Origin: Bacillus sp. FSL H8-0547
GTDB lineage: Bacteria; Bacillota; Bacilli; Bacillales; Bacillaceae
Assembly (NCBI GenBank): GCA_038002745.1
Contig: JBBODD010000001.1
Span: 3,286,001 to 3,350,000, forward strand
Reading direction: 5' to 3'
Length of the DNA stretch: 64,000 nucleotides
The position numbers and the translations under genes were made by a program. This document shows, piece by piece, positions 1-8,476 of the stretch (positions are counted from its first letter, which is position 1; each line of letters opens with the position of its first letter). The notes beneath the pieces are model-generated. The model did not search any database, was not told the origin of the DNA, and saw nothing but the letters and a program-made list of their open reading frames with translations.

Positions 1-1
1 G

Positions 2-202
2 GCCTTGGAAATGCTGAAGGATTCGCATCGTGAGGTTATTATTCTCCGTAAAATCAAGGGATTCTCAATCAGCGAGACGTCCGAAATACTCGGCTGGTCA
101 GAAACCAAGGTGAAATCCACACTCTCAAGAGCCATTCTTGCCCTGGAAAAAACATTGATCAAGGAGGGTTATCAGGATGAACAAAGAAGTAAGTTACTAT
201 GA
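2..202 (+). CDS. ECF-type RNA polymerase sigma factor, C-terminal part (cut by window edge)
   Basis: Only the last 66 or so codons are in the window and the frame is open to the left edge. They form a sigma region 4 helix-turn-helix: 'LKDSHREVIILRKIKGFSIS' followed by 'ILGWSETKVKSTLSRA', the usual pattern of a sigma-70 family factor contacting the -35 element. The gene overlaps the next one by 26 bp (177-202), an arrangement typical of a sigma factor translated together with its membrane-bound regulator. The class (ECF) is inferred from the short region 4 and this neighbour. Confidence 0.85.
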   Translation, partial: ALEMLKDSHREVIILRKIKGFSISETSEILGWSETKVKSTLSRAILALEKTLIKEGYQDEQRSKLL

Positions 203-965
203 CGAACTGCTGCAGAAGGTAGATGATCAAATAGAATGGAGTCCTCAACGTTCGCAAGTGGTTCGAAGAAAACTTCTTAAAAACATTCATAAAACAAATA
301 TGATGTCAAAGCTACAGCGCGTTTATATTTTATCAATAAGCTCAGTATTAGCTGCTTTATTTCTGTTTGTGATGGCTGGTCAGATCAGCGGACAGCTGAA
401 CCTGACCGAGTCAGGCATCTTTTCACCCGGTCACAGCAGCGGAAACAGCAAATTCATCGAAGGTGTCCATTATCAAATGGAGACAATCAACGGACAAAAA
501 ACGGCGGTACTTACAAATGAAGGAATCGAGAATACGGTCTATCCAATGGATGCCAATGCAACCATCAATACCATTGCAGGAGAACCGGAAATCCATCTAA
601 GTATTTCCAAGCAGGGTAAGAATGAGGTCTTCGAAACTCAGGCCATATACACAACAACTGCACCAGGACAGCACATATATATCGATACTCAAAGACACAA
701 TGAACCAATCGGTACAAGAATAGAAATGCTGCTGCCGCATAAGAAATATCCAAGTTTATCCGATTCAGCATACGAAGTGAAAATATCAGGTCACAGAGCT
801 GTTATGCAGGAAGAAAAAACAGGAATTGGCAAGACTGATCTGTATGTAGTTACTGAAAACTATATTTATCATATTTATTCTTCTGGAATGAGTAAAAAGG
901 ATTCCATCATAGATCCGCAGGAACTGATTAGTCTTGCAAACTTACTTCGATTTGAAAAAGAATAA
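177..965 (+). CDS. Membrane protein, probable anti-sigma factor
   Basis: 262 aa. A short cytoplasmic N-terminus (about residues 1-45) is followed by one transmembrane helix (about 47-67, 'VYILSISSVLAALFLFVMAG') and a roughly 190-residue extracytoplasmic part. This is the topology of anti-sigma factors that hold an ECF sigma at the membrane. The start overlaps the sigma gene and has the binding site AAGGAGG at 162-168. No HXXXCXXC zinc motif is visible in the N-terminus. The anti-sigma role rests on position and topology, not on a recognised domain; it could also be a DUF4367-like envelope protein. Confidence 0.65.
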   Translation: MNKEVSYYDELLQKVDDQIEWSPQRSQVVRRKLLKNIHKTNMMSKLQRVYILSISSVLAALFLFVMAGQISGQLNLTESGIFSPGHSSGNSKFIEGVHYQMETINGQKTAVLTNEGIENTVYPMDANATINTIAGEPEIHLSISKQGKNEVFETQAIYTTTAPGQHIYIDTQRHNEPIGTRIEMLLPHKKYPSLSDSAYEVKISGHRAVMQEEKTGIGKTDLYVVTENYIYHIYSSGMSKKDSIIDPQELISLANLLRFEKE

Positions 966-1044
966 AGTAAGAAGATGCGACCGGGACATTATATGTTTTC
1001 ATTCTGAAATGATTATTGTTATGAAGACAGGAGAGGAATATCAT

Positions 1045-1506
1045 TTGAAAATAAGGTTTGCTGAAGAAAAGGATATTGACCAATTAATAAAAATGAGATG
1101 GGATTTCACTATTGAACATGATGAGAGCAAGAAAAGCTCATCTTTTACAGACTTTGAGAAAGAATGCCGAAGTTTCTTGGAGCACGCTATTAAGGGTGAC
1201 AGGTGGATGATCTGGGTTGCTGAAGGAAATGGAAAACTGGTATCTCATATATACATAGAGCTAATTGAAAAAGTCCCGAGGCCAGGAAGAACAACCTATC
1301 CTTTTGCTTACATGACCAACGTGTATACCATTCCTGAATATAGAAATAAGGGGATTGGGAGTATGGTGCTAGGCTCGATTAATCAGTGGATTAAAGATAC
1401 TAAGTGTGAATTTGTTATTGTTTGGCCAAGTGATGATGCCATTGATTATTATAAGAAAAATGGGTATGCATATTGTGTAGAGCCGATGGAATATTTTCCT
1501 TCTTAA
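1045..1506 (+). CDS. GNAT family N-acetyltransferase
   Basis: 153 aa from a TTG start at 1045, preceded at 6-9 bases by AGGAGAGGA. The sequence opens 'LKIRFAEEKDIDQLIKMRWD', the common first strand and helix of GNAT enzymes. The acetyl-CoA loop is visible as 'YRNKGIGSMVLGSINQW' (motif A, R/Q-x-x-G-x-G), and a C-terminal 'YYKKNGY' gives motif B. GNAT enzymes move an acetyl group from acetyl-CoA to an amine; the substrate cannot be told from sequence. The frame is open further upstream, but only this start has a good binding site. Confidence 0.85.
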   Translation: MKIRFAEEKDIDQLIKMRWDFTIEHDESKKSSSFTDFEKECRSFLEHAIKGDRWMIWVAEGNGKLVSHIYIELIEKVPRPGRTTYPFAYMTNVYTIPEYRNKGIGSMVLGSINQWIKDTKCEFVIVWPSDDAIDYYKKNGYAYCVEPMEYFPS

Positions 1507-1525
1507 GTGAACGATTTAGTTCTTA

Positions 1526-1570
1526 CGTTTGCCTTTGTTCATCGACAGAAATCGATGGCTGGGGCAAACG
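1526..1570. terminator. Hairpin between convergent genes
   Basis: CGTTTGCC (1526-1533) pairs with GGCAAACG (1563-1570), with an inner CATCG/CGATG pair. It lies between a plus-strand and a minus-strand gene that face each other, so it may end both transcripts. There is no T-run next to it, so its efficiency as an intrinsic terminator is doubtful. Confidence 0.45.
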
Positions 1571-1578
1571 ATAAGCCT

Positions 1579-1878
1579 CTAACTGTACTTGGATTTCACT
1601 CTATGATAATAGCCAAAAGATAAAAGAACGGTTCCTATGACAGCAGCTGTTGAAATGTAAACGCCATCCCAATCCTCCGAACTCCCTGCCAGGATCCAGA
1701 CCTCATATGTGATAAAGATGAGTGATAAGACAATGACAATTCCCAACAGCATGGAACGGGCAATTTGTTTTGCTTCTGCAAGAGTCGTCTTTGGATTTGT
1801 TTTTTCACCTGAAACCATTTTACGGACTGCAAACAGCAAAACGAAAAGTCCCGCAGTAAGCAATAGAACATGCATCAT
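1579..1878 (-). CDS. Small integral membrane protein
   Basis: 99 aa. The start 'MMHVLLLTAGL' at 1878 is chosen because AAAGGAG sits just upstream on the minus strand; the open frame extends 19 codons further without a better site. Three hydrophobic segments are visible (about residues 3-18, 43-62 and 75-92), with 'GEKTNPKTTLAEAKQIAR' forming a polar loop between the first two. I do not recognise a family with certainty, and no function can be given. Confidence 0.65.
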   Translation of the reverse strand: MMHVLLLTAGLFVLLFAVRKMVSGEKTNPKTTLAEAKQIARSMLLGIVIVLSLIFITYEVWILAGSSEDWDGVYISTAAVIGTVLLSFGYYHRVKSKYS

Positions 1879-2150
1879 ATCTGAATCTCCTTTCTTCATT
1901 ACTATTGGAAAATACTGATAAGATGAGTTTATCATAGGAAGGCTGAATTCAGATATATAAATTAGACCTCTCTGTTGAAAGAAATAAATGTTTCTTGAAT
2001 GAAAAAAGGTGTTGTTACTGGTGTATCTATTTGGAATAATTAATATGGATCAGGCGGATGAAGAGGATGCCTTGCCTGACTGCGGACTCAAGAGAATGAA
2101 AGAGCTCTAGAGTTCCTGATTCATAGAAACTACATACAAAGGAAAGATAG

Positions 2151-2525
2151 ATGATGAAATTCATTAAACGATTTATTTTAAACCGGCCTGCTGAAAAGCG
2201 GCTGGCATATTTTTACGGAATGATTGCAACAGATGAGCAGGTGTGGCTGCTTAAGGACGAGAATGGAGAATTGGTTCTAATTGAAGATGAACTTGGAGAG
2301 TATCCATTTTTACTGCCGGTTTGGCCAAGTCGAAGCTTTGCCGAGATGGAGGCAGCGCATGTCAATAAATCAGCAGCAGCATTCAACATGCCGCTTTCGG
2401 AATTTCTAGAAGAACTGCTGGTGGATATTGAAAAAGACGGGGGAGCTGCAGCCATTTTTCCAAACGAAAAGAATACGAGCATACAAAATCGTGACGAGAT
2501 AAAGGAAATGCTCACCCGTATTTAA
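2151..2525 (+). CDS. DUF2750 family protein
   Basis: 124 aa. The pattern 'DEQVWLLKDENGE' then 'LLPVWPSRSFAE', 'FLEELLVDIEKDGG' and 'IFPNE' matches the DUF2750 domain: an E-x-V-W strand, a P-x-W-P turn, a helix with an acidic face and a final F-P motif. The function of the family is unknown. A second, more typical member lies at 49524-49898. The first 15 residues are basic (FIKRFILNR) and differ from that copy. Confidence 0.7.
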   Translation: MMKFIKRFILNRPAEKRLAYFYGMIATDEQVWLLKDENGELVLIEDELGEYPFLLPVWPSRSFAEMEAAHVNKSAAAFNMPLSEFLEELLVDIEKDGGAAAIFPNEKNTSIQNRDEIKEMLTRI

Positions 2526-2624
2526 TGGTCATCTAATTTGCTTCTGACAGGAGCGTCAATCAAGAAGGATTGGCGCTTTTTATGGCGAACTGTATTGGAA
2601 TATTTGTATAAGGGGCCCTGTTCT

Positions 2625-2900
2625 ATGAAAAAACTGTTAGCTGGAGCATTGCTCTTACTAAGCTGCTCTGTCTACATCCTGTTTAAACTGTTTCAAAGCC
2701 AACTGCACCTCCCCCATTTCTCCGCAGACGCCGTCAATCCCATAAGCTTTGAATGGAACAGCATTAATATCGACACCAAGTTTCAGGTGGGAGAACCCGG
2801 GTCTGTTTACCGAATCTGGTTAACGCCCATATACGTAATCGCAGGCTTGTCACTTATACTAATGTTTTTGCCATTGAAGAAGAGAAAAAGCAAAGTCTGA
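2625..2900 (+). CDS. Small membrane protein with two hydrophobic segments
   Basis: 91 aa from ATG 2625, with AAGGGG upstream. Residues 1-20 form a signal-like hydrophobic segment (MKKLLAGALLLLSCSVYILF), and about 67-85 form a second membrane span ending in 'KKRKSKV'. The middle 45 residues would lie outside the cell. I do not recognise a family. The frame is open upstream, but the basic-then-hydrophobic start and ribosome binding site favour 2625. Confidence 0.6.
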   Translation: MKKLLAGALLLLSCSVYILFKLFQSQLHLPHFSADAVNPISFEWNSINIDTKFQVGEPGSVYRIWLTPIYVIAGLSLILMFLPLKKRKSKV

Positions 2901-2996
2901 ACATTCTCCTATAGCCAGCTAAATTGAAGCATAGGCCGACAGCTGCCTGATGAACAGCTTTCGCTATAGAGGGAAATAAGAAAGGGGAGGAACACA

Positions 2997-3131
2997 ATGA
3001 AGAAAGATAAAAGTAAAATCAATACGGATGACGGCTGGAACCGTACTGTTTTCGGCAGTCCAACAATTGGCGGTTTTGCCGTCATCGGATTAATTGCCGT
3101 TTATATCGGATATCAATGGTTAGCCGGGTGA
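2997..3131 (+). CDS. Short membrane peptide gene
   Basis: 44 codons from ATG 2997, preceded by a strong AAAGGGGAGG. The peptide has a charged head (MKKDKSKINTDDGWNRTVFG) followed by one membrane span (GGFAVIGLIAVYIGYQWL). The strong ribosome binding site and clean topology support a real small gene. No function is known to me. Confidence 0.65.
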   Translation: MKKDKSKINTDDGWNRTVFGSPTIGGFAVIGLIAVYIGYQWLAG

Positions 3132-3146
3132 TCGGCTGTTAATGAG

Positions 3147-3406
3147 GTGATTTTTATTTTACAAGTGGATAAGAAACCATGGCTGTTCATCAGTTCATTG
3201 ATTTTGACAGTTTTCCTGTCATTTATTCCTGGCATAGGATACCGGGAGGAAGGAAACTACCGGTTTTTTGGAATGCCGGCTCAATGGCTTGGGTACTACG
3301 GAGACGACAAATCAGCTTCGAAATCTGGGGTTTTCTGTTGAATGTATGTATCATGTATTGGCTTTTATTTGGTGTCGTCAAACTGGTAAGTGGAAGATCT
3401 TCATGA
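3147..3406 (+). pseudogene. Two-span membrane protein gene split by a frameshift
   Basis: Two overlapping frames together make one plausible protein. The first frame runs 'KKPWLFISSLILTVFLSFIP' to 'FFGMPAQWLGYYGDD', then the other frame continues 'RQISFEIWGFLLN' to 'YWLLFGVVKLVSG'. The switch is near 3300-3310, so one base is missing or extra. Joined, it gives a protein of about 80 aa with two membrane spans. The start is unclear: GAGGTG (3144-3149) could serve ATT 3156 or GTG 3165. It may be a sequencing error instead of decay. Confidence 0.55.
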
Positions 3407-3465
3407 AGATGATTTCCTGTTAAAAAGACGGATTTTATAAAGATGGAACGAAAAAATCAAATGAG

Positions 3466-3966
3466 GTGTCTCACATAGAAAAAGTGCCGGCAAATACTCT
3501 CCTTAAGATTGAAGAGGATCTTAAGAAAAACGATTTAGGGAAAGCCAGGGACAGACTGCATGGATTAATTGCAACGTACCCTGATGAATTAGAGCTCCGC
3601 AGAAAATTAGGGGATATTTACTATGCATTGAAGTACCCGTCAATGGCAGGACGCTACTGGTATTTGGAAAAGAATAAAACACTTGAGATGCAGCATGCCT
3701 GTATTGAATTCGAAAAATCGATGGGTAATGATCCTTTTCAGATTGTAAGAGCTTTAAAGTTTAAAGGTGATAAAGAAATAGTAAAAGATCTGGAATTCAG
3801 TGAGAATTTTTCACCTGTACAAAAAAAAGTAACTGAAAAACTGCTGGAGGAACCTGAGGATTCAGTGTTTGATAAACTGCTTGTTGCCGGCTGTCTTACA
3901 GTCTTAGTAGGTACCGTTCTATTTGCTGTTTTAGGAGTGTATTCTTTTGTGGAATGGCTAATGTAG
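3466..3966 (+). CDS. DUF6584-like protein with helical repeat and C-terminal membrane anchor
   Basis: 166 aa. The N-terminus 'ILLKIEEDL..GKARDRLHG' style helix pair (here LLKIEEDLKKNDLGKARDRL, LIATYPDELELRRKLGDIY) is TPR-like and matches the DUF6584 pattern of an 'A/GKARdRL' helix followed by 'R.kLgd.Y...y..AGRYWYLE'. A single transmembrane helix ends the protein (about 140-163). The start is uncertain: GTG 3466 is the first codon, but it lies inside the best binding sequence (GAGGTG). Function unknown; the family is often next to short membrane proteins. Confidence 0.6.
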   Translation: MSHIEKVPANTLLKIEEDLKKNDLGKARDRLHGLIATYPDELELRRKLGDIYYALKYPSMAGRYWYLEKNKTLEMQHACIEFEKSMGNDPFQIVRALKFKGDKEIVKDLEFSENFSPVQKKVTEKLLEEPEDSVFDKLLVAGCLTVLVGTVLFAVLGVYSFVEWLM

Positions 3967-4006
3967 CAAGGGGAAATATGCATGAAAAATGATAGGAGCG
4001 GATATT

Positions 4007-4405
4007 TTGTCAAAAGGAATGATCCATCACATTGAAATATATGTGTCTGATTTAAAAAGATCCATTGAATTCTGGGGTTGGTTTCTTGAAGACCTGGGTT
4101 ACAGAAGGTATCAAGAATGGGACCAGGGACAGAGCTGGAAAATCGAAGATACTTACCTTGTCTTCGTACAAACACAGGAACGATATATGGATGTTTCTTT
4201 TAATAGGTGTCGAGTTGGCCTAAACCATCTGGCCTTTCACTCGAGTTCACGAGAGCACGTAGTTGAAATGACAAGTAAATTAAAGTCGAAAGGGATACCA
4301 ATCCTTTATCCGGATAAACATCCATTCGCAGGTGGTAATGAACATTATGCCGTGTATTTTGAAGATCCGGATAGAATAAAAGTGGAACTTGTAGCGCCCT
4401 TTTAG
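4007..4405 (+). CDS. VOC (glyoxalase/dioxygenase fold) protein
   Basis: 132 aa from TTG 4007, which has TAGGAGCGG upstream. The start 'MIHHIEIYVSDLKRSIEFW' and end 'HYAVYFEDPDRIKVELVAPF' are the paired beta-alpha-beta-beta-beta modules of the VOC superfamily. Metal-ligand candidates are H14 in the first strand, H in 'LNHLAFH' and the C-terminal E of 'KVELV'. Such proteins act in glyoxal or drug detoxification or ring cleavage; the substrate cannot be assigned. Stand-alone gene. Confidence 0.8.
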   Translation: MSKGMIHHIEIYVSDLKRSIEFWGWFLEDLGYRRYQEWDQGQSWKIEDTYLVFVQTQERYMDVSFNRCRVGLNHLAFHSSSREHVVEMTSKLKSKGIPILYPDKHPFAGGNEHYAVYFEDPDRIKVELVAPF

Positions 4406-4507
4406 TAATTGGGAGCGTTAATTAATGAAGGTCAAATCTCCTTTTTTTATTGGTTAGTATACATACCTAGTGCTATATAGATTGGCCAGCAACCGATCGT
4501 GAATACA

Positions 4508-4744
4508 ATGATTGTTGAAATCGATGGATTTTATCATCAAATACTGATTACAGGAAAGAAATGTTCAAAACAAGAATTAAGGCAGATGTATGTATGTGCA
4601 AAACAAATGACTGTTGATGTTCGTGATCTGCCCAGCATCTTTTGCAGAATAAATAAATTTGACATCATCCCTTTTGAGGAAGATATTCAAGTGGATTTTG
4701 TAATTGATACAGATACGGACAGGATATATAGTCCTTTATACTGA
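4508..4744 (+). CDS. Hypothetical protein upstream of Nudix gene
   Basis: 78 aa from ATG 4508. It starts 'MIVEIDGFYHQILITGKKCS' and ends with an acidic stretch 'IDTDTDRIYSPLY'. No signal peptide or membrane span is visible, and I do not recognise a family. There is no strong ribosome binding site, so it is less certain than its neighbours. Its stop lies 43 bases before the Nudix start at 4788. Confidence 0.45.
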   Translation: MIVEIDGFYHQILITGKKCSKQELRQMYVCAKQMTVDVRDLPSIFCRINKFDIIPFEEDIQVDFVIDTDTDRIYSPLY

Positions 4745-4787
4745 GCAAAACCTACAAACAGCAGTCATCAACTTGGAGGAATGGATT

Positions 4788-5195
4788 TTGGAACCAGCTT
4801 TTTCTCGTGTATTAATTAAAGATACAAGAAATAATATATTAGTTGTTCAGGACAGAGCGGATGACTGGAGCTTCCCGGGCGGAAAGCAAGAAGCTGGTGA
4901 AACGCCTTTAGAATGTGCGAAACGAGAAGTGAAAGAAGAAATTGGAATAGATGTTAGTGATCTGATTGAGATTTGTAATGGATGCTTTTATTTCGGAGAT
5001 ATCAAATGGCACGGCTACTTTTATTTTGCAAATACCGCTAGTGGAATTCCCGCTATTAATGAAGTAGATAAGATTATAGGGATTCAATTTATTAATGATT
5101 TAAAATCAGTAAAATTCCATTCAGAATTATCACGGATAATTGATCAAATGTCTGGAAGTAAGCAGCTTGAAACAAGTACAACCACTTGGAACTAG
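4788..5195 (+). CDS. Nudix hydrolase
   Basis: 135 aa from TTG 4788 with GGAGGA seven bases upstream. The Nudix box is intact: 'GGKQEAGETPLECAKREVKE' followed by 'EIGI' (G-x5-E-x7-RE-x2-E-E-x-G), which binds the metal and cleaves a nucleoside diphosphate linked to another group. The substrate is not predictable from sequence. A longer frame upstream lacks a binding site and overlaps the preceding gene. Confidence 0.85.
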   Translation: MEPAFSRVLIKDTRNNILVVQDRADDWSFPGGKQEAGETPLECAKREVKEEIGIDVSDLIEICNGCFYFGDIKWHGYFYFANTASGIPAINEVDKIIGIQFINDLKSVKFHSELSRIIDQMSGSKQLETSTTTWN

Positions 5196-5265
5196 AATAT
5201 TCATTAAGAGGGCGTTAACCAAGAAGAGATTAACGCTTTTTTATTTCGAAGAAAGTAGGTGCAAT

Positions 5266-5670
5266 ATGCCATCAGGGAGATTGAAAATGATATCTGCTCT
5301 AAGGAACAATGTAGTTACCACACTTAGAGAAAAAGGTTTTAAAGGCTCCTTTCCTCATTTTCGACGAATCACTGATAAAAAAATAGATTTACTTACTTTC
5401 CAATTTGACAAGTACGGTGGTGGTTTTGTTGTTGAAGTTGCAAAGTGTTCTCCAAAAGGCCTTACTCATCACTGGGGCGAGAAAGTTCCGCCGAACAAAG
5501 TAACAGCACACGATGTACATCCCGATGATCGATTAAGGTTAAACGATGGACCAGATGATTGGTTTAGGTACGATCTAGCTAACGCTCCTGAGAGTATTTA
5601 TGAAAAGGTCGCAATTGAGGTCTTGAATCATTTAGATGAAGCTGAAGCATATTGGGATAATAGCAAATAA
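5266..5670 (+). CDS. DUF4304 family protein
   Basis: 134 aa from ATG 5266 (AGTAGGTG upstream). The order of an N-terminal helix 'LRNNVVTTLREKGFKGSFPH', 'FRRITDKKIDLLTFQFDKYGGGFVVEVAKC' strands and a late 'DDWFRYD' is that of DUF4304. Members are small soluble proteins that often sit beside polymorphic-toxin or immunity genes (family knowledge), but no toxin is seen here. A hairpin-like repeat of AAGAGGGCGTTAACC/AGATTAACGCTTTTT at about 5207-5242 just upstream probably ends the Nudix gene transcript. Confidence 0.75.
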   Translation: MPSGRLKMISALRNNVVTTLREKGFKGSFPHFRRITDKKIDLLTFQFDKYGGGFVVEVAKCSPKGLTHHWGEKVPPNKVTAHDVHPDDRLRLNDGPDDWFRYDLANAPESIYEKVAIEVLNHLDEAEAYWDNSK

Positions 5671-5865
5671 TTAATTTCTATCATTGACTCGCTGAATAAA
5701 AGTCTCCTAAGAACTATCGGTTTATAAGTTCAAAACAGAAAATATAAATTGGAACTTGTAGGTGAATTAGCATCAGAATTAGTCAGTAATGGACTTATAT
5801 TGAGGAATTAGACAGGAGAGAATCAGAAATAGATACAATACATAATTTTTAGGAGCTGGCTTTTG

Positions 5866-6144
5866 ATGTTGAAAAATGTTTGTAGATGCAAATTGACAAA
5901 TTCATTTAAACTTGAAGCGGATTATGGGGCTGATCCAATTTGGTGCACCATATGTGGATGGAATCTTGACATTGATGAATTTCCATTGAAGGATGATCTT
6001 AAGAATGACTTATTTCAATGGGTTGAACAATACAAGAAAATTCCAGCTAATGAACATAATGCAATCGGGCAAAACCTGACTGAAAAGGTAAAAGAAGAAT
6101 TGGGTTCTGAATATAGGATGATGTTTATTCCTCAGCATTACTAA
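5866..6144 (+). CDS. Small Cys-rich protein, possible zinc ribbon
   Basis: 92 aa from ATG 5866, with AGGAG ten bases upstream. The N-terminus holds four cysteines in two pairs, C-R-C (residues 6 and 8) and C-x-x-C (27 and 30, 'WCTICGWNLDIDEFP'), which could bind a zinc ion. The remainder is helical and charged. I recall similar short proteins in other bacilli but no known function. Confidence 0.65.
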   Translation: MLKNVCRCKLTNSFKLEADYGADPIWCTICGWNLDIDEFPLKDDLKNDLFQWVEQYKKIPANEHNAIGQNLTEKVKEELGSEYRMMFIPQHY

Positions 6145-6262
6145 AGTACAGTGTAAGAAACCTCTTATCCTACCGATGGTGCCCATAATAGCAAATTGTG
6201 TTAATCAATTAGAAAAGAATCGGGCGATGAATAATTGCTGTATTAGAATAAGGAGAGTAAGA

Positions 6263-6769
6263 ATGCGCGCAGCAATAGAAATGGAATTAGGAAAAATAAA
6301 AGGTTTGAAATTACAGTATGCAGGAAGAGCCTCCAACCTATTTTGGCTGGGGTTTGGTGAAATGGTTCAAATTATTAGGAGAGGTCAGATAGAAGAAATA
6401 GCAGAATATGCCTTACATATCCAATGTTCGTGGCGGATTACATCAGATAACAAAATTGTTATAGCTGCTCGCGATTTCTATTCTCCAAACTCGAAGTGGG
6501 ACGGCCTTATTGAGGATTTCGATTGGGACATTCAAGGTAATAATCGATTTGATGAACGAATTAAATCTTTTATTAACGATAATGAACCAATAATCGTAGA
6601 AGAAATTGAAGTAGATGATATCGGGGGATTCTCGGTTATTTTATCAAGTGCTTATAAGTTAGAAACGTTTCCAGACAGTTCAGAAGAAGATGAGCATTGG
6701 AGGTTTTTTAATTCAAAAGAAAAAAGCTCTCACTTTGTTGTTTCTGGAGAAGGAATTGAAAGAGTTTAA
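6263..6769 (+). CDS. Hypothetical soluble protein
   Basis: 168 aa from ATG 6263 with AAGGAGAG upstream. The protein starts 'MRAAIEMELGKIKGLKLQYA', has a conserved-looking 'LFWLGFGEMV' turn and 'ALHIQCSWRIT' strand, and is acidic toward the C-terminus. No membrane span or signal peptide. I do not recognise a named family. It sits among DUF4304 and DUF4279 genes and shares their size and AT-rich composition, so an immunity-like or defence-associated role is possible but not shown. Confidence 0.6.
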   Translation: MRAAIEMELGKIKGLKLQYAGRASNLFWLGFGEMVQIIRRGQIEEIAEYALHIQCSWRITSDNKIVIAARDFYSPNSKWDGLIEDFDWDIQGNNRFDERIKSFINDNEPIIVEEIEVDDIGGFSVILSSAYKLETFPDSSEEDEHWRFFNSKEKSSHFVVSGEGIERV

Positions 6770-6860
6770 TCTTCCGCAATTGGGCAATTGCAGTCTAGTA
6801 CGATAAGCTCCTTTCGTAGAGGCTTAACTTTTAAGTAATAAATTTAGATTGGAAGGTTTT

Positions 6861-7382
6861 ATGCAGAGAGAATATACACAAACATATACATACTTTGGAA
6901 TAGAGAGCAATGGATGGATCAGCTCTAAAGGATTAGTTGGAAACAAAAATGGAATTTTTGATCCTAATGAAATCACAGATGAATTAGGGATCCAACCTTT
7001 TAGTTCCTGGAAGAAAGGTGATAAAAGAAGAGATTGCTCCGAATATCTTTTTTCATCTTGGGAAGCAGAAAGATCTGATAAAGACATGTTGGATGTCGAA
7101 GCACAATGTTTAGATACAATAAAGAATTTAAGAAATAAAATATCAGTGCTGCAGAATTTCAAGGAAAAATACGATGTAAATTACATATTGATGGTTGTAC
7201 CGAGTATTTACGGTGAGGAAAAGCCTCACATTGCCTTCAACGAAGAGATTATCGAGTTTTGTTATTTGACAGGAACGACAATTAACTTTGATACGTACAT
7301 TTATCATATTACGATTGGTGATCGAATTCTTGATTTTATCCATAGAATGAAGAAGATGATTTTTGGCATGAAAGCAAGGTAA
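6861..7382 (+). CDS. DUF4279 family protein
   Basis: 173 aa from ATG 6861 (GGAAGG upstream). 'FDPNEITDELGIQPFSSWKK' then 'GDKR' and 'FSSWEAE' match the DUF4279 signature (p-x-EIT-x-x-LGi-P-s...kGd). 'VVPSIYGEEKPHIAFNEEII' followed by 'LTGTTINFDTYIY' fits its second half. The family function is unknown; members are common in small-gene islands next to immunity-type proteins. Confidence 0.75.
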   Translation: MQREYTQTYTYFGIESNGWISSKGLVGNKNGIFDPNEITDELGIQPFSSWKKGDKRRDCSEYLFSSWEAERSDKDMLDVEAQCLDTIKNLRNKISVLQNFKEKYDVNYILMVVPSIYGEEKPHIAFNEEIIEFCYLTGTTINFDTYIYHITIGDRILDFIHRMKKMIFGMKAR

Positions 7383-7503
7383 GAGTTATTCCACAATCGG
7401 GGACAATTCTGGATGATGCAACCAGAGCGGTTCCTCCAAAAGATTCGTACTTAGAGACCTATTTCTCTTTATACAGAATGGAGGGGTTATCATTTTTAAT
7501 GAA

Positions 7504-8001
7504 ATGTTAGGAATTCAGGAGATTGATGATAAAAAAGTTAGGATAAACAACAGAGAAGCGGTCAGGGCTGTAATTATCCAAAACAATAAGATCCTTATGG
7601 TTCATTCAAATCTTGGAGACTATAAATTTCCAGGTGGTGGAGTAGAAAAGAATGAAAGTCATGCAGAAGGTCTAATGCGTGAGGTAGCAGAAGAGACAGG
7701 CTATCTCACCGGATCAGTTAGAGACAAAATGGGCGTTGTCATTGAAAGACATTTAGATGATTATGATAATGAAGCTATCTTTCAAATGACTTCACATTAT
7801 TATCTGTGTGAATTAACAGACGAGAAGGTCATTGGCCAACAGTTAGAGGATTACGAGTCTGAACAAGAATATACGTCTAAATGGGTAAAGCTTGAAGATG
7901 CGATAGAACAAAACCAAACCATTTTAAATCAATGTGAGAAGAACGTATGGATACACCGTGAAAATTTTGTTTTGACGGAATTAAAAAAATTAATGAATTA
8001 G
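7504..8001 (+). CDS. Nudix hydrolase
   Basis: 165 aa. The Nudix box reads 'GGGVEKNESHAEGLMREVAE' then 'ETGY', complete with the RE..EE..G residues. The N-terminus 'REAVRAVIIQNNKILMVHSN' gives the first strands. The start is not certain: ATG 7504 lies 17 bases beyond GAGGGG (7481-7486), whereas an in-frame ATT at 7492 is better placed, so an ATT start is possible. Family role: hydrolysis of a nucleoside diphosphate derivative, substrate unknown. Confidence 0.85.
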   Translation: MLGIQEIDDKKVRINNREAVRAVIIQNNKILMVHSNLGDYKFPGGGVEKNESHAEGLMREVAEETGYLTGSVRDKMGVVIERHLDDYDNEAIFQMTSHYYLCELTDEKVIGQQLEDYESEQEYTSKWVKLEDAIEQNQTILNQCEKNVWIHRENFVLTELKKLMN

Positions 8002-8071
8002 TATAAGATTTGTTGTATCTTCTGCAGTTTGGGCGTTTTATGCAAAACGTCCAAACTATGAATAAGAATAC

Positions 8072-8476
8072 TTAAACCCAACCCTTCAAACAAATGTGCG
8101 AATATCTTTTTTCAAGCACTCTCAACCCTTCGTCTGTCAGAAAAAACAGGATTGAGCACTGAACAGCATAATACATAAAATCTTTACTGATAAAGTAAAA
8201 CAAAACCCCTCCTAACAAATGTAGGAATCCCGAAGCAAAAGCGCGTACAAAATTATACGATATCTTCTTAGTCATAAGCTCTGCAAGGATGGAAATTGGA
8301 AGCCCATAAGCTGTACAACCAATTATGCAGATGGCAAATACAATCAAACTTGAAAACAAAATAGATGGATCCAATTCAAAATTAGTAAAACCACCTGTAT
8401 AAAAATATCCAGTAAACATCATAGCAGAAATGACTACGACTATACATTTTCTATAAAAGAAGACTAACCGCTCCAC
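8072..8476 (-). CDS. Multi-span membrane protein
   Basis: 134 aa from GTG 8476, eight bases after AAAGGAG on the minus strand. Four hydrophobic segments are visible (about residues 10-29, 38-59, 75-95 and 98-114), with a positively charged C-terminus (VLEKRYSHICLKGWV). I do not recognise a family. It is convergent with the preceding Nudix gene; inverted GGGCGTTTTATGCAAAACGTCC around 8030-8055 probably ends one or both transcripts. Confidence 0.6.
   Translation of the reverse strand: MERLVFFYRKCIVVVISAMMFTGYFYTGGFTNFELDPSILFSSLIVFAICIIGCTAYGLPISILAELMTKKISYNFVRAFASGFLHLLGGVLFYFISKDFMYYAVQCSILFFLTDEGLRVLEKRYSHICLKGWV

Noticed and set aside
2009-2110. 33-codon frame ending 'DALPDCGLKRMKEL'
   Set aside because: Protein-like end but no convincing start or family; perhaps a relic, too short to support.
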